A stretch of 64,000 nucleotides of DNA from Buttiauxella izardii (GTDB taxonomy: Bacteria > Pseudomonadota > Gammaproteobacteria > Enterobacterales > Enterobacteriaceae). This document shows, one piece after another, positions 30,601 through 40,555 of this stretch (positions are counted from its first letter, which is position 1; every line of letters begins with the position of its first letter). The stretch covers positions 62,001 through 126,000 of the forward strand of contig NZ_QZWH01000006.1 of NCBI RefSeq assembly GCF_003601925.1. Direction: 5' to 3'. Below the pieces are notes generated by a model. That model worked only from the letters and a program-made list of their open reading frames with translations, made no database searches and was not told the DNA's origin. The position numbers and the translations under genes were made by a program.

Positions 30601-31145
30601 ATGCGATACGGCTGCTCGCTGCCCATTGGATATAAATCTAATAACGCGCCACGCGTCGCAAATTCACCGTGTTCCATCACCTGATCAACGCTGCGATAAC
30701 CGGCCTGTTCAAGCTGGCTACGCAAGTCGTCACGCGATAAACGCTGGCCTTTTTTCATCACCAGCGCGTGGCCGTGCAAATAACTGTGCGGGCAAACGCG
30801 CTGCATCAGCGTATTCACCGGTAGGATCAACACGCCGCGCTGCATGGTTGGCAGCTGATAAAGCGTGGATAAACGCGAAGAGATGATTTCCTGATGCGGC
30901 GAAAAACTGTCGTACGGCAGGGTTTCCCAGTCGGCAAGATTCACCACCAGGCTTTCCGTAAACTGGCTGATTTCGTCATGCAGACGCAAAGCATTCTGCA
31001 TATCCGGGGCAATCAGCACCACCGGGCCATTATGGCGCTCGACGATTTCGGCCACTTCGGTCGCACAAGCAGAACCGGTGAGTTCACCAAGCTGGCGTTG
31101 ATCGCCCGCTTTAACAGGTAAGGAGTAGCGATAATTTTCAGGCAT
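27699..31145 (-). CDS. mfd: Mfd, transcription-repair coupling factor
   Basis: Removes RNA polymerase stalled at lesions and recruits UvrA. 1148 residues, the normal length. The UvrB-like N-terminal part and the RNA polymerase-interaction segment (about 470-550: VVHLEHGVGRYAG) are followed by the RecG-like translocase with Walker A CGDVGFGKTEVA, DEEH box (VDEEHRFG) and the TRG region, then the C-terminal autoinhibitory domain. Complete and unremarkable. Confidence 0.98.
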   Translation of the reverse strand: MPENYRYSLPVKAGDQRQLGELTGSACATEVAEIVERHNGPVVLIAPDMQNALRLHDEISQFTESLVVNLADWETLPYDSFSPHQEIISSRLSTLYQLPTMQRGVLILPVNTLMQRVCPHSYLHGHALVMKKGQRLSRDDLRSQLEQAGYRSVDQVMEHGEFATRGALLDLYPMGSEQPYRIDFFDDEIDSLRVFDVDTQRTLEEVDAINLLPAHEFPTDKTAIELFRSQWRDKFDVKREPEHIYQQVSKGMLPAGIEYWQPLFFSEPLPPLFSYFPKNTLLINTGDIETSAERFWQDTFARFENRGVDPMRPLLPPESLWLRVDELFSELKSWPRIQLKTESLADKAAFTNLGYRALPDLSVQAQQKAPLDNLRKFLESFDGPVVFSVESEGRREALGELLARIKVAPKRIYRLDEVADKGRYLMLGSSEHGFIDTLRNRALICESDLLGERVSRRRQDSRRTINPDTLIRNLAELHTGQPVVHLEHGVGRYAGLTTLEAGGITAEYLMLTYAGDAKLYVPVSSLHLISRYAGGAEENAPLHKLGSDAWSRARQKAAEKVRDVAAELLDIYAQRAAKQGFAFKHDREQYQMFCDAFPFETTPDQAQAINAVLSDMCQPLAMDRLVCGDVGFGKTEVAMRAAFLAVENNKQVAVLVPTTLLAQQHLDNFRDRFANWPVRIEMLSRFRTAKEQTQILEEAREGKVDILIGTHKLLQNDVKMKDLGLLIVDEEHRFGVRHKERIKAMRADVDILTLTATPIPRTLNMAMSGMRDLSIIATPPARRLAVKTFVRQYDELVVREAILREVLRGGQVYYLYNDVENIQKAADRLAALVPEARITIGHGQMRERELERVMNDFHHQRFNVLVCTTIIETGIDIPTANTIIIERADHFGLAQLHQLRGRVGRSHHQAYAWLLTPHPKAMTTDAQKRLEAIASLEDLGAGFALATHDLEIRGAGELLGEGQSGSMETIGFSLYMEMLENAVDALKEGREPSLEDLTSSQTEVELRMPALLPDDFIPDVNTRLSFYKRIASAKTAHELDELKVELIDRFGLLPDPARNLLDIAALRQQAQKLGVRKIEGNEKGGVIEFAEKNHVNPVWLIGLLQKQPQHYRLDGPTRLKFIEDLADRKVRMEWVRNFMHQLAQNAVA

Positions 31146-31295
31146 AAATGCGTCAGAATCTCTCAGGTTGCGCCGTGTTGTGTGGGCTGATAGCCACCAG
31201 ACGCGTCAAGAAGTTGCTTATTATTATCCGCGATCGTTTTGTATTAGCAACACAATCGCAACGCAACCTGGGATTTGTCCTGCGCTGAAACGGAC

Positions 31296-32369
31296 TTAAC
31301 GCGCCTCGGTAGCGGTCACCAATTTGGCTGGCGGTGAAAAGAACATGTCGCCAAACAGTGCGCGCGATAATTTCCGGAAACCTAAGCCTAAACATGTGCA
31401 AATCGCCAGGCTGGCAAACGGGTAAACCAGCAACACGGCGAGCAAAGCGTTATCGGAAATTCGCCCGGCGCTAATCTGCCCAAGGGTAAACAAACTCAAT
31501 GCTTCAATGACGATGCGATGCGTGGTGTAAATCGCAATCGTGTTGGTGCCGACGATATTAAGGAATGCATCGGTACGGCTTTCGCGCCAGTTATCGAGCA
31601 GGTAAAACAGTTTCATAATGACAAAAATCGAGACCAGCGAAATGACCAAAGGCACATTAACCAGATACAGCGCCACGGAAATCACGGCTGCGGCGGCACA
31701 CAACAGCGGATGCTGGCGAAGGTTAAATTCCTTCATCGCCGTCATTAATTGTGGCCCGAACCACGCGCCCAGCCCGTAATAACACATATTGCGCACCACA
31801 CTGTTCATGCCCCACCACGGCAGCGGCATAAAGCTAATCACCACGTTGATTGCTAACAATAGCAAAATGACCGGGACCCGGTATTGGCGCAGGCTTTTGA
31901 ACACCAGGAAATAAAGCACCAGCGCGTAGAGATACCAAAGGCTGGTGCTGGCTTTTGCCATGCTGACGGCGAATTGCAGCAGGGTTTCCGAATAGGCCGC
32001 GTTGGAAGTCGGGTTGCGCACCAGATCCGGCGCCAGCCATTGATTAATTAACGAAATCCCCAGCCACTGCAAGACGCCCCACAACAGCAGAACATAAAAG
32101 ATATTCCACAGGCGCTTATCAACGCAGTCGCGCCATTTCACCGCGTCGATATAACGGGTGATCAAAAAGCCGGAAATAAAGAAGAACACCGGCATACGGA
32201 AAGGGGCTAAATAGAGATTCAGGTAAATCCAGCTCTTAGCGACGTACTCCGGGAACCCGGTTTGGAACTGCACCAGATGGGGATAAAAGGTGATCACCGA
32301 GTGGTAAATAACGACCAGGCAAATGCACAGCCCTTTGATATGGTTTATCCACAATTGTTTGTTTTTCAT
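31296..32369 (-). CDS. ycfT: YcfT, acyltransferase-3-family inner-membrane protein
   Basis: 357 residues with about ten predicted membrane segments. The N-terminus KQLWINHIKGLCICLVVIYH has the signature His of the acyltransferase-3/OafA type. It lies divergent from lolC and next to mfd, as ycfT does in E. coli. The function is unknown; O-acetylation of a surface sugar is possible by family only. Confidence 0.88.
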   Translation of the reverse strand: MKNKQLWINHIKGLCICLVVIYHSVITFYPHLVQFQTGFPEYVAKSWIYLNLYLAPFRMPVFFFISGFLITRYIDAVKWRDCVDKRLWNIFYVLLLWGVLQWLGISLINQWLAPDLVRNPTSNAAYSETLLQFAVSMAKASTSLWYLYALVLYFLVFKSLRQYRVPVILLLLAINVVISFMPLPWWGMNSVVRNMCYYGLGAWFGPQLMTAMKEFNLRQHPLLCAAAAVISVALYLVNVPLVISLVSIFVIMKLFYLLDNWRESRTDAFLNIVGTNTIAIYTTHRIVIEALSLFTLGQISAGRISDNALLAVLLVYPFASLAICTCLGLGFRKLSRALFGDMFFSPPAKLVTATEAR

Positions 32370-32598
32370 GCGCCAGTTAAATCTTCTGTTGGTCTGAATT
32401 TGCCTTCAGGGTGGAAGATCGCCGGGATTTTTATTACCTGATTTGTCTGTTTTTGTAAGAATCAGGCGTAATTCGGAAATTCTTTATGGTCAGTTAATCA
32501 CCGTTTTAGCGTGGCTTCGCTGCGAAAACAATGCGTTATGGCGTTGATTTATCAGCGATTACTCATGTTCTTAAAAATCAAAAAAACGTTACGTTTCA

Positions 32599-32627
32599 TT
32601 TACTTGATGCGGTATCGCTTATATACT
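32599..32627 (+). promoter_or_regulatory. Candidate promoter of lolCDE
   Basis: TTTACT (32599-32604), a 17-bp spacer and TATACT (32622-32627), 43 bp before the lolC start. The 300-bp gap between ycfT and lolC otherwise shows no gene. Confidence 0.5.
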
Positions 32628-32669
32628 TCTTGCCAACTTTGCATCCGCAACTGCAACAAGACGGAATAC

Positions 32670-33869
32670 ATGTATCAACCTGTCGCGTTATTTATAGGCC
32701 TGCGCTACATGCGTGGGCGAGCATCTGACCGTTTCGGTCGCTTCGTCTCATGGCTGTCGACTATCGGCATTACGCTTGGCGTAATGGCGCTGGTGACGGT
32801 GCTTTCGGTGATGAACGGCTTCGAGCGTGAGTTGCAAAACAACATTCTTGGGCTGATGCCACAAGCGATCATTACCTCGCCTGGCGGCTCGATTAATCCT
32901 GAAACTCTCCCAGCCAAAGATCTCAAACTCGAAGGTGTCACGCGTATCGCGCCAATTACCACGGGCGATGTGGTGCTGCAAAGCGCGCGCAGCGTGGCTG
33001 TCGGCGTGATGCTCGGCGTGAAGCCGGAAGAGAAAGATCCGCTTTCCCCGTTCCTGGTGAACGTGAAGCAAACTGATTTGGTTGCCGGGCAATACAACAT
33101 CATTCTTGGTGAACAACTTGCCGGGCAACTGGGCATTAAACGCGGTGACAGTATCCGTGTGATGGTGCCATCTGCCAGCCAGTTCACGCCGATGGGCCGT
33201 TTGCCAAGCCAGCGTCTGTTTACGGTCATCGGGACTTTCGCGGCGAGCAGCGAAGTCGACGGTTATCAGATGCTGGTGAACCAGCAAGATGCCTCGCGTT
33301 TGATGCGCTACCCGGCAGGCAATATTACCGGTTGGCGTCTGTGGTTGGCAGAACCGCTAAAAGTTGACGTATTAAGCCAACAAACGTTGCCGCAGGGCAC
33401 CGAATGGAAAGACTGGCGCGAACGCAAAGGCGAGCTGTTCCAGGCGGTGCGCATGGAAAAAAACATGATGGGGCTGTTGCTCAGCCTGATTGTGGCGGTT
33501 GCCGCGTTTAACATCATTACTTCTCTTGGCTTGCTGGTGATGGAAAAGCAGGGCGAAGTCGCCATTCTCCAGACCCAGGGGTTAACACGTCGCCAAATCA
33601 TGGCGGTGTTTATGGTGCAAGGGGCGAGTGCGGGCGTTATTGGCGCTCTGCTCGGCGCATTGTTAGGCGCGTTGCTGGCCAGCCAACTGAACAACTTAAT
33701 GCCGATTATTGGCGCATTGCTGGATGGTGCGGCGCTGCCTGTCGCCATCGACCCCGTGCAAGTCATTGTGATTGCGCTTATCGCTATGGCGGTCGCGCTG
33801 TTATCCACGCTTTATCCATCGTGGCGTGCTGCCGCGACTCTTCCCGCTGAGGCTTTACGTTATGAGTAA
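32670..33869 (+). CDS. lolC: LolC, lipoprotein-releasing ABC permease
   Basis: Membrane subunit of the LolCDE complex, which extracts lipoproteins from the inner membrane and hands them to LolA; LolC holds the LolA hook. 399 residues from ATG 32670 ([17 protein letters not shown]); in-frame codons further upstream lie in the promoter region. Four membrane segments: one near the N-terminus and three after about residue 265. It overlaps lolD by 8 bp. Confidence 0.96.
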   Translation: MYQPVALFIGLRYMRGRASDRFGRFVSWLSTIGITLGVMALVTVLSVMNGFERELQNNILGLMPQAIITSPGGSINPETLPAKDLKLEGVTRIAPITTGDVVLQSARSVAVGVMLGVKPEEKDPLSPFLVNVKQTDLVAGQYNIILGEQLAGQLGIKRGDSIRVMVPSASQFTPMGRLPSQRLFTVIGTFAASSEVDGYQMLVNQQDASRLMRYPAGNITGWRLWLAEPLKVDVLSQQTLPQGTEWKDWRERKGELFQAVRMEKNMMGLLLSLIVAVAAFNIITSLGLLVMEKQGEVAILQTQGLTRRQIMAVFMVQGASAGVIGALLGALLGALLASQLNNLMPIIGALLDGAALPVAIDPVQVIVIALIAMAVALLSTLYPSWRAAATLPAEALRYE

Positions 33870-34566
33870 TTCTGTCCTGTTGCAGTGTGACAAGCTGTGC
33901 AAACGCTATCAGGAAGGCAAAGTGCAAACGGACGTGTTGCACGATGTCAGCTTCAGCATCAATACCGGCGAGTTAATGGCGATTGTCGGCAGCTCCGGTT
34001 CCGGCAAAAGTACTTTGCTGCATCTGTTGGGCGGGCTGGATACGCCAACTTCTGGCGACGTGATTTTCAACGGCAAGGCGATGAGTGCTATGTCGTCTGC
34101 CGCGAAAGCTGAACTGCGTAACCGTGAACTGGGCTTTATCTACCAGTTCCACCATTTGCTGCCAGATTTCACCGCGATGGAAAACGTCGCGATGCCGCTG
34201 CTCATCGGTAAAAATAATACTGACGATACTAAACAACGTGCGCTGGAAATGCTCAAAGCGGTTGGACTTGATCACCGCAGTAATCACCGCCCGTCAGAGC
34301 TTTCCGGCGGCGAGCGCCAGCGCGTAGCCATCGCCCGTGCGCTGGTGAATAACCCGCGTCTGGTGCTGGCGGATGAACCGACTGGTAACCTTGATGCGCG
34401 TAATGCCGATAGCATTTTCGAACTGCTTGGCGAGCTGAACGTGCGCCAGGGCACCGCATTCCTGGTGGTAACCCATGACCTGAAACTGGCTAAACGTATG
34501 TCTCGCCAGCTTGAAATGCATGATGGTCGCCTGACCAGCGAACTGACTTTGATGGGAGCCGATTAA
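33862..34566 (+). CDS. lolD: LolD, lipoprotein-releasing ABC ATPase
   Basis: ATP-binding subunit of LolCDE. 234 residues from ATG 33862, inside the end of lolC. Walker [10 protein letters not shown], the LolD motif around [16 protein letters not shown], signature LSGGERQR, Walker [10 protein letters not shown] and switch His in VTHD. The stop overlaps the lolE start (TAATG), so the three subunits are translated together. Confidence 0.97.
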   Translation: MSNSVLLQCDKLCKRYQEGKVQTDVLHDVSFSINTGELMAIVGSSGSGKSTLLHLLGGLDTPTSGDVIFNGKAMSAMSSAAKAELRNRELGFIYQFHHLLPDFTAMENVAMPLLIGKNNTDDTKQRALEMLKAVGLDHRSNHRPSELSGGERQRVAIARALVNNPRLVLADEPTGNLDARNADSIFELLGELNVRQGTAFLVVTHDLKLAKRMSRQLEMHDGRLTSELTLMGAD

Positions 34567-35810
34567 TGGCTTCGCCACTGTCCCTGCTGATTGGTTTACG
34601 TTTTAGCCGCGGGCGTCGCCGCAGCGGCATGGTGTCACTGATTTCTATCATTTCTACCTTAGGCATCGCACTGGGTGTGGCGGTGCTAATTGTCGGCCTG
34701 AGCGCGATGAACGGTTTTGAGCGCGAGCTTAACAATCGCATTCTGGCGGTGGTTCCCCACGGCGAAATCGAACCGGTTAATCAGCCATTCCACGACTGGA
34801 GCGGCGTTTTACAGCGCGTAGAGAAAGTAAAAGGCATTGCGGCAGCAGCACCATATATCAACTTTACCGGGCTGGTGGAAAGCGGGCCAAATCTGCGTGC
34901 AATTCAGGTTAAAGGCGTTGATCCGGCGCAGGAAGTTCGCCTTAGCGCGTTGCCGCAGTATGTGCAAAGCAACGCATGGCAAAATTTCAAAGCCGGGCAA
35001 CAGCAAATCATTATTGGCAAAGGCGTTGCCGATGCGCTGAAGGTGAAGCAGGGCGACTGGATTTCCATCATGATCCCCAACAGCAGCGCTGACCACAAAC
35101 TGCTGCAACCTAAGCGTGTGCGCCTGCAAGTTGAAGGTATTCTGGCACTTAGCGGGCAACTCGATCACAGCTTTGCAATGGTGCCAATGGCCGATGCGCA
35201 GAGCTATTTAGACATGGGTGACAGTGTCACAGGCATTGCTATTAAAGTGAATGACGTCTTTAACGCCAACCAACTGGTGCGCGATGCGGGCGAAGTCACC
35301 AACGCTTACGTCTACATCAAAAGCTGGATTGGCACTTACGGCTACATGTATCGCGACATTCAAATGATTCGCGCCATCATGTATCTGGCGATGGTGCTGG
35401 TGATTGGCGTGGCCTGTTTCAATATCGTCTCCACGCTGGTAATGGCGGTGAAAGACAAGAGCAGCGACATTGCTGTGTTACGTACCCTCGGCGCGAAAGA
35501 CGGTTTGATCCGTGCGATTTTCGTCTGGTACGGCCTGCTGGCGGGCTTATTAGGCAGCGTCAGCGGCGTAGTGGTCGGTGTGCTGGCTTCGTGGCAATTG
35601 ACCAATATTATCCGCGTGATTGAGAAACTCATCGGCCACCAGTTCCTGTCGGGCGACATCTACTTTATCGACTTCCTGCCATCTGAGCTTCACTGGCTGG
35701 ACGTATTTTATGTACTGATCACAGCTTTGTTACTGAGTTTGCTCGCCAGTTGGTATCCGGCGCGTCGGGCCAGTAATATCGATCCAGCAAGAGTATTAAG
35801 CGGGCAATAA
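34566..35810 (+). CDS. lolE: LolE, lipoprotein-releasing ABC permease
   Basis: Second membrane subunit of LolCDE, which binds the lipoprotein substrate. 414 residues, four membrane segments as in LolC and a large periplasmic domain between the first and second. The N-termini of LolC and LolE resemble each other ([16 protein letters not shown]), showing their common origin. It ends the operon. Confidence 0.96.
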   Translation: MASPLSLLIGLRFSRGRRRSGMVSLISIISTLGIALGVAVLIVGLSAMNGFERELNNRILAVVPHGEIEPVNQPFHDWSGVLQRVEKVKGIAAAAPYINFTGLVESGPNLRAIQVKGVDPAQEVRLSALPQYVQSNAWQNFKAGQQQIIIGKGVADALKVKQGDWISIMIPNSSADHKLLQPKRVRLQVEGILALSGQLDHSFAMVPMADAQSYLDMGDSVTGIAIKVNDVFNANQLVRDAGEVTNAYVYIKSWIGTYGYMYRDIQMIRAIMYLAMVLVIGVACFNIVSTLVMAVKDKSSDIAVLRTLGAKDGLIRAIFVWYGLLAGLLGSVSGVVVGVLASWQLTNIIRVIEKLIGHQFLSGDIYFIDFLPSELHWLDVFYVLITALLLSLLASWYPARRASNIDPARVLSGQ

Positions 35811-35839
35811 ATTCTAAAAAATTTGGGAGCAGCGAAGCG

Positions 35840-36751
35840 ATGTATTACGGATTCGACATTGGCGGCACGAAAATGGCTCTTGGGGTTTATGACAAGGAAC
35901 GTAAGTTGCAGTGGGAAACCCGCGTTCCCACGCCACACGACAGTTACGAGAACTTCCTGGCGGCGATTGTTTCCCTGGTAGAGCAGGCCGATAGCCGCTT
36001 CGGGACTAAAGGTTCGGTCGGCATCGGTATTCCTGGTATGCCAGTGACGGACGACGGCACGCTATATGCCGCCAATGTTCCCGCAGCCAGCGGCAAACCT
36101 GTGCAGGCTGATCTGAGCGCGATGCTCGACCGTGAAGTGCGTATGGACAACGACGCCAACTGCTTTGCACTCTCCGAAGCCTGGGATGATGAATTCCGTA
36201 ATTACCCTGTTGTGATGGGGCTGATCCTCGGCACGGGTGTTGGAGGCGGGATTATCGTCAACGGCAAACCGATTACCGGGCGTAATTACATCACTGGCGA
36301 ATTTGGTCATACCCGCCTGCCGGTTGATGCGCTTGATGTGTTGGGCCGTGATGTTCCCCTGACGCGTTGCGGTTGCGGCCAGCATGGGTGTATCGAAAAC
36401 TACCTCTCCGGGCGCGGATTTGCATGGGTTTATCAACACTTCTACGCTGAACCACTGGACTCGAAAGAAATTGTTGCCCGCTATCGCGCAGGTGATGAAA
36501 AAGCCGTGGCGCACGTTAATCGTTTTGTTGAGCTGTTGGCCTGTTGCCTGGGCAGCCTGTTAACGGCGATTGACGCGCATCTGGTGGTGATTGGCGGTGG
36601 GTTATCGAACTTCACCGAGATGTATCAACAATTGCCCGAACGTTTGCCTAAATATCTGCTGCCAGTGGCGAAAGTGCCGCGCATCGAACCTGCACGGCAC
36701 GGTGATGCCGGAGGCATGCGTGGTGCAGCTTTCCTCCATCTTACGGAGTAA
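35840..36751 (+). CDS. nagK: NagK, N-acetylglucosamine kinase
   Basis: ROK-family kinase for GlcNAc from cell wall recycling. 303 residues. N-terminal phosphate motif [11 protein letters not shown], catalytic [12 protein letters not shown], and zinc cluster [15 protein letters not shown]. It lies 29 bp after lolE and 3 bp before cobB, as in E. coli, and works in the same recycling route as nagZ in this window. Confidence 0.97.
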   Translation: MYYGFDIGGTKMALGVYDKERKLQWETRVPTPHDSYENFLAAIVSLVEQADSRFGTKGSVGIGIPGMPVTDDGTLYAANVPAASGKPVQADLSAMLDREVRMDNDANCFALSEAWDDEFRNYPVVMGLILGTGVGGGIIVNGKPITGRNYITGEFGHTRLPVDALDVLGRDVPLTRCGCGQHGCIENYLSGRGFAWVYQHFYAEPLDSKEIVARYRAGDEKAVAHVNRFVELLACCLGSLLTAIDAHLVVIGGGLSNFTEMYQQLPERLPKYLLPVAKVPRIEPARHGDAGGMRGAAFLHLTE

Positions 36752-36754
36752 ATT

Positions 36755-37579
36755 ATGCTATCGCGTCGTCAACATCGGCTGAGCCGATTTCGTAAAACCA
36801 AACGTTTACTCAGGCAGCGTCTGCGTCAGAGAGCCTTCTTTAGAGATATTCCAGGGCCTGAAGCGATGGAAAAACCCAGAGTCGTGGTGCTGACCGGCGC
36901 GGGGATCTCCGCCGAGTCTGGCATTCGTACCTTCCGTGCAACCGACGGTTTGTGGGAAGAGCATCGTGTTGAAGATGTAGCGACCCCCGAAGGTTTTGCC
37001 CGCGACCCGGATCTAGTGCAGGCCTTTTATAATGCCCGCCGCCGCCAGCTTCAGCAGGCAGAAATTCAGCCTAACGCCGCTCATCTGGCGCTGGCTCGTC
37101 TGGAAGAAGAACTGGGCGATCACTTCCTGCTGATCACGCAAAATATCGATAACCTGCACGAACGCGCCGGAAACAAAAATGTTATCCATATGCACGGTGA
37201 ACTGCTGAAAGTGCGCTGCGCGCAAAGCGGGCAGGTCATTGAATGGAAAGGCGATATTACTCCGCAAGACCGCTGCCATTGCTGCCAGCTTTCTGCCCCG
37301 TTACGCCCACATGTAGTGTGGTTTGGCGAAATGCCACTGGGTATGGATGATATTTACCAGGCGCTGGCAACGGCAGATTACTTTATTGCGATTGGCACCT
37401 CAGGCCACGTTTATCCGGCCGCCGGATTTGTCCACGAAGCCCGTTTGCAAGGTGCGCATACCGTTGAACTGAATCTCGAGCCAAGCCAGGTTGGCAGTGA
37501 GTTTGAAGAGAAATTCTACGGTTTAGCCAGCGAAGTGGTGCCGGAGTATGTGGAGCGGTTGTTGAAGGGTCTTTCGTAG
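36755..37579 (+). CDS. cobB: CobB, NAD-dependent sirtuin deacylase
   Basis: Removes acetyl and succinyl groups from protein lysines using NAD. 274 residues from ATG 36755, with the basic N-terminal extension of the long form ([17 protein letters not shown]); an internal Met before EKPRVVV would give the short form. Motifs: [26 protein letters not shown], the catalytic His in HMHGE, and zinc Cys residues in VRCAQS, CHCCQ. E. coli has ymfA after cobB; it is absent here. Confidence 0.96.
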   Translation: MLSRRQHRLSRFRKTKRLLRQRLRQRAFFRDIPGPEAMEKPRVVVLTGAGISAESGIRTFRATDGLWEEHRVEDVATPEGFARDPDLVQAFYNARRRQLQQAEIQPNAAHLALARLEEELGDHFLLITQNIDNLHERAGNKNVIHMHGELLKVRCAQSGQVIEWKGDITPQDRCHCCQLSAPLRPHVVWFGEMPLGMDDIYQALATADYFIAIGTSGHVYPAAGFVHEARLQGAHTVELNLEPSQVGSEFEEKFYGLASEVVPEYVERLLKGLS

Positions 37580-37584
37580 AACCA

Positions 37585-37703
37585 TCCTCACCCTAACCCT
37601 CTCCTTGAAGGAGAGGGAATAGTGCGGTTTTCTCCCTCCCCTCCGGGAGAGGGGATTGCAAGGTGTTCTCCCTCTCCTTTGGGAGAGGGCCGGGGTGAGG
37701 GGG
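37585..37703. repeat. Palindromic intergenic repeat cluster between cobB and potD
   Basis: Three consecutive GC-rich hairpins built on CCCTCTCC and GGAGAGGG, enclosed by outer arms CCTCACCCTAACCCTCTCC and GGAGAGGGCCGGGGTGAGG. This type of dispersed palindromic unit is common between convergent genes of enterobacteria. It fills almost all of the 141-bp gap and may act as a two-way terminator or mRNA end protection. Confidence 0.75.
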
Positions 37704-37720
37704 AGAAGCTAACGCTAAAC

Positions 37721-38767
37721 TTAACGTCCAGCCTTCAATTTCTGATAATAATTCTCATAAATCGTACTCGCATCACCAACATCGTTCTGCCACTCGCCGT
37801 TTTTCAGCACCGCTTCATCCGGATACAGCGTCTTATCGCCTGAAACCTCTTTTGGCAGCAACTTACGCGCTTCAAGATTTGGCGTCGGGTAACCGATAGT
37901 TTCTGCGACCTGTTTTGCCACATCCGGGCGCAACAGGAAGTTAATCAGCTTCAGCGCACCATCAACATTCTTCGCATTTGCCGGAATCGACAAGTTATCC
38001 ATCCAGAAAATCCCGCCTTCTTTCGGCCAGACGATTTCCAGTGGCGTACCCGCCTGGCGGGCGACGTACGCCGAGCCATTCCACACCATACCCACATTCA
38101 CTTCGCCTTCCATATACGGGTTGGCTGGGTTATCGGAGTTGAATGCGGCGACGTTTGGCATCAGCTTTTGCAGTTCGTGATACGCCGCTTCAATCTCTTT
38201 TGGATTGGTGGTGTTGCCGGAATAACCCAATTTCATTAGCGCGACCTGGAACACTTCGCGGGCATCATCGGTCATCAACAGACTTTGCTTGTATTCAGGT
38301 TTCCATAAATCAGCCCAACTGGTGACCGTTTTCGGATCGATAGAATCACTGTTCACACCGATGGCTGTCGCACCCCAGATATACGGAATCGAGTAATCAT
38401 TATTCGGGTCAAACGGCTTATTCAGCATCTCCGGGTCGAGATTTTTGAAGTTCGTCAGTTTGCTTTTGTCGATCTTCTGAATCATGCCTTCTTTGCGCAT
38501 CTTCGCCACAAAGTAGGTCGACGGCACCACTAAATCATAGGCACCGTCTTTATAGGTTTTCAGCTTGGCGTACATGGTTTCATTCGACTCGTAGGTCGAA
38601 TAAATCACTTTGATGCCGGTTTCTTTAGTGAACTGCTCAAGTAGGCCAGGCGGCACATATTCAGTCCAGTTATAGAAATACAGCGTCTTGCTATCGTCGG
38701 CATGTGCAGCGCCCATACCCAGTACCAGAGCGCCAGCAGCGAGCAGGTGGCGTGGCCATTTGATCAT
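37721..38767 (-). CDS. potD: PotD, spermidine/putrescine-binding protein
   Basis: Periplasmic binding protein of the PotABCD importer, preferring spermidine. 348 residues from ATG 38767. The signal peptide ends near residue 23 (AAHA), then YFYNWTEYVPPGLLEQFTKE, typical of PotD. An AGGGGA ribosome site precedes the ATG. In E. coli it follows potC closely; here a 144-bp inserted repeat separates the two, so its expression relative to potABC may be changed. Confidence 0.96.
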   Translation of the reverse strand: MIKWPRHLLAAGALVLGMGAAHADDSKTLYFYNWTEYVPPGLLEQFTKETGIKVIYSTYESNETMYAKLKTYKDGAYDLVVPSTYFVAKMRKEGMIQKIDKSKLTNFKNLDPEMLNKPFDPNNDYSIPYIWGATAIGVNSDSIDPKTVTSWADLWKPEYKQSLLMTDDAREVFQVALMKLGYSGNTTNPKEIEAAYHELQKLMPNVAAFNSDNPANPYMEGEVNVGMVWNGSAYVARQAGTPLEIVWPKEGGIFWMDNLSIPANAKNVDGALKLINFLLRPDVAKQVAETIGYPTPNLEARKLLPKEVSGDKTLYPDEAVLKNGEWQNDVGDASTIYENYYQKLKAGR

Positions 38768-38787
38768 TTTAACGTCCCCTGAATTTA

Positions 38788-38931
38788 GAGCCTGTCCCAT
38801 TAGGCTATTTTATTGGCTAGTTTGAACCTGGGCTGTGCTCAAAATCCTCACGTACTACGTGTACGTTCCGGTTTTTCCGCGCAGTCCGAGTCCAAACTAT
38901 CTGCAACAATAACGCCTACTGGGACACGCTC
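38788..38931. mobile_element. MITE-like inverted-repeat element between potC and potD
   Basis: A 144-bp element bounded by terminal inverted repeats of 18 bp: GAGCCTGTCCCATTAGGC at the left and the complement of GAGCGTGTCCCAGTAGGC at the right, with 2 mismatches. TTA flanks both ends and may be the target duplication. The interior is non-coding and partly palindromic (CACGTACTACGTGTACG). The right arm reaches into potC and supplies its last codons and stop. No transposase is encoded, so a non-autonomous element is likely. Confidence 0.75.
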
Positions 38932-39701
38932 TTAGTTTTATCACGAAGAATAAGCTGACTGGCAACCACCAGGACCAGCGAGAGTACCAACAGAATGGTG
39001 GCAAGTGCGTTCACCTCGGGTGAAACACCTACCTTCACCATCGAATAAATCTTCAATGGTAAAATTTCATAACTTGGCCCGGTCACAAAAGACGAAACTA
39101 CTACATCGTCCATCGACAAGGTAAAACTTAGCAGCCAGCCCGCCGCAACCGCAGGCATGGCAAGCGGCAGCAGGATTTTGCGCAAAATAGTCAGCTCGCT
39201 GGCACCCAGATCTTTCGCCGCTTCTAACATTCGCACATCAAACCCTTTGAGTCGCGAGTAAACCGTGACGACCACAAAAGGCAGGCAGAAGGTGATGTGC
39301 GAGAACAGCAGCGACCAGAAACCGAGCGACACGCCGAGCAGCATAAACAGCACCAGCAGCGAAATCGCCATCACAATATCGGGCGACATCATCACCACAA
39401 ATAACATACCGCTGACAAACGGCTTGCCGCGAAAACGGTAGCGATACAGTGCCACGGCGGCTAACGAGCCAATCAGCGTTGCGGCGGTGGCAGAAAACAC
39501 CGCCATGGTCAGCGAGTGTTGCGCGGCTTGCAACAGGCTGTCGTTGTTCATCAGCAGGCTGTACCACTTGCCGGTAAAGCCCTGCCAGTTAATCCCAAAG
39601 CGCGAACTGTTAAACGAGTTAACGATCAAAATGATAATCGGGATATACAGATACGCGTAGACGGCGGTCATAAAGCCGCCACGAAGCAGGCGACCGATCA
39701 T
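38916..39701 (-). CDS. potC: PotC, spermidine/putrescine ABC permease
   Basis: Inner-membrane permease of PotABCD, 261 residues with six membrane segments and the cytoplasmic EAA loop (EAAKDLGASELTILRKILLPL). The C-terminus ends DKTKSVSQ: the final SVSQ and the TAG stop are encoded by the terminal inverted repeat of the inserted element, replacing the original tail. The loss is only a few residues after the last membrane helix, so function is probably kept. It overlaps potB by 4 bp. Confidence 0.95.
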   Translation of the reverse strand: MIGRLLRGGFMTAVYAYLYIPIIILIVNSFNSSRFGINWQGFTGKWYSLLMNNDSLLQAAQHSLTMAVFSATAATLIGSLAAVALYRYRFRGKPFVSGMLFVVMMSPDIVMAISLLVLFMLLGVSLGFWSLLFSHITFCLPFVVVTVYSRLKGFDVRMLEAAKDLGASELTILRKILLPLAMPAVAAGWLLSFTLSMDDVVVSSFVTGPSYEILPLKIYSMVKVGVSPEVNALATILLVLSLVLVVASQLILRDKTKSVSQ

Positions 39702-40555
39702 TCTAATTCCACCTTCTTATTGAGCAAACTGGCGGCGCGCCAGTAAATCAGCAGCATCAGACCCATCACCAGCGTCAATGTAATACTGGTGGCTGCGCCA
39801 AACGGCCAGTCGCGAATGTTCAGGAACTGGCTCTTAATCACGTTGCCAATTAGCAAATTTTTCGCGCCGCCCATCAGGTCGGAAACGTAAAACAGCCCCA
39901 TCGCGGGCAGCATCACCAGCAGGCAACCGGCGATAATCCCCGGCATGGTGAGCGGAATAATGATGCGGATAAAGGTCTGAAGTTTGCTGGCACCCAAATC
40001 ACGCGCCGCTTCCAGCAACGGCTTATCCAGTTTCTCAATGCTCGAATAAAGCGGCATCACCATAAATGGCAGCAGGATATAAACCAGGCCGATGATCACC
40101 GCGTTTGGCGTGTACATCAGGCGAATCGGGGTATCAATCACGCCGAGCCAGAGCAATAACTCATTCATATAGCCTTTGGTACTGAGGAAGATTTTCAGCC
40201 CATAGATACGAATTAAAGAGTTAGTCCAGAACGGAACAATCAGCAAAAACAGCAGCAGTGGGCGCACGCGTTCGGGTAAACGTGCGAGGAACCACGCAAA
40301 CGGATAACCCAAAACCAGGCAGGCGAGGGTGGCTATCACCGCCATATTCAGCGAATGCAGCAGCACTTGCGCATAAAGAGGGTCGAGCAGGCGAGTGTAA
40401 TTATCCAGCGTGAACACCATGCTGACAAAATTGGCGTCATCACGCGTCAGGAAACTGGTGGCGATAATCATCAGGTTGGGCAAGAAAACAAACAGCAGCA
40501 GCCAACCGACAATCATCGCAATCACTGCATTCTGGAATTTACGTGAGCTCTTCAT
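39698..40555 (-). CDS. potB: PotB, spermidine/putrescine ABC permease
   Basis: Partner permease of PotC, 285 residues from ATG 40555 (MKSSRKFQ), which lies inside the end of potA. Six membrane segments and an EAA loop ([21 protein letters not shown]). An upstream in-frame start would add nine residues lacking in the family. Operon order potA-potB-potC-potD is kept. Confidence 0.95.
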   Translation of the reverse strand: MKSSRKFQNAVIAMIVGWLLLFVFLPNLMIIATSFLTRDDANFVSMVFTLDNYTRLLDPLYAQVLLHSLNMAVIATLACLVLGYPFAWFLARLPERVRPLLLFLLIVPFWTNSLIRIYGLKIFLSTKGYMNELLLWLGVIDTPIRLMYTPNAVIIGLVYILLPFMVMPLYSSIEKLDKPLLEAARDLGASKLQTFIRIIIPLTMPGIIAGCLLVMLPAMGLFYVSDLMGGAKNLLIGNVIKSQFLNIRDWPFGAATSITLTLVMGLMLLIYWRAASLLNKKVELE

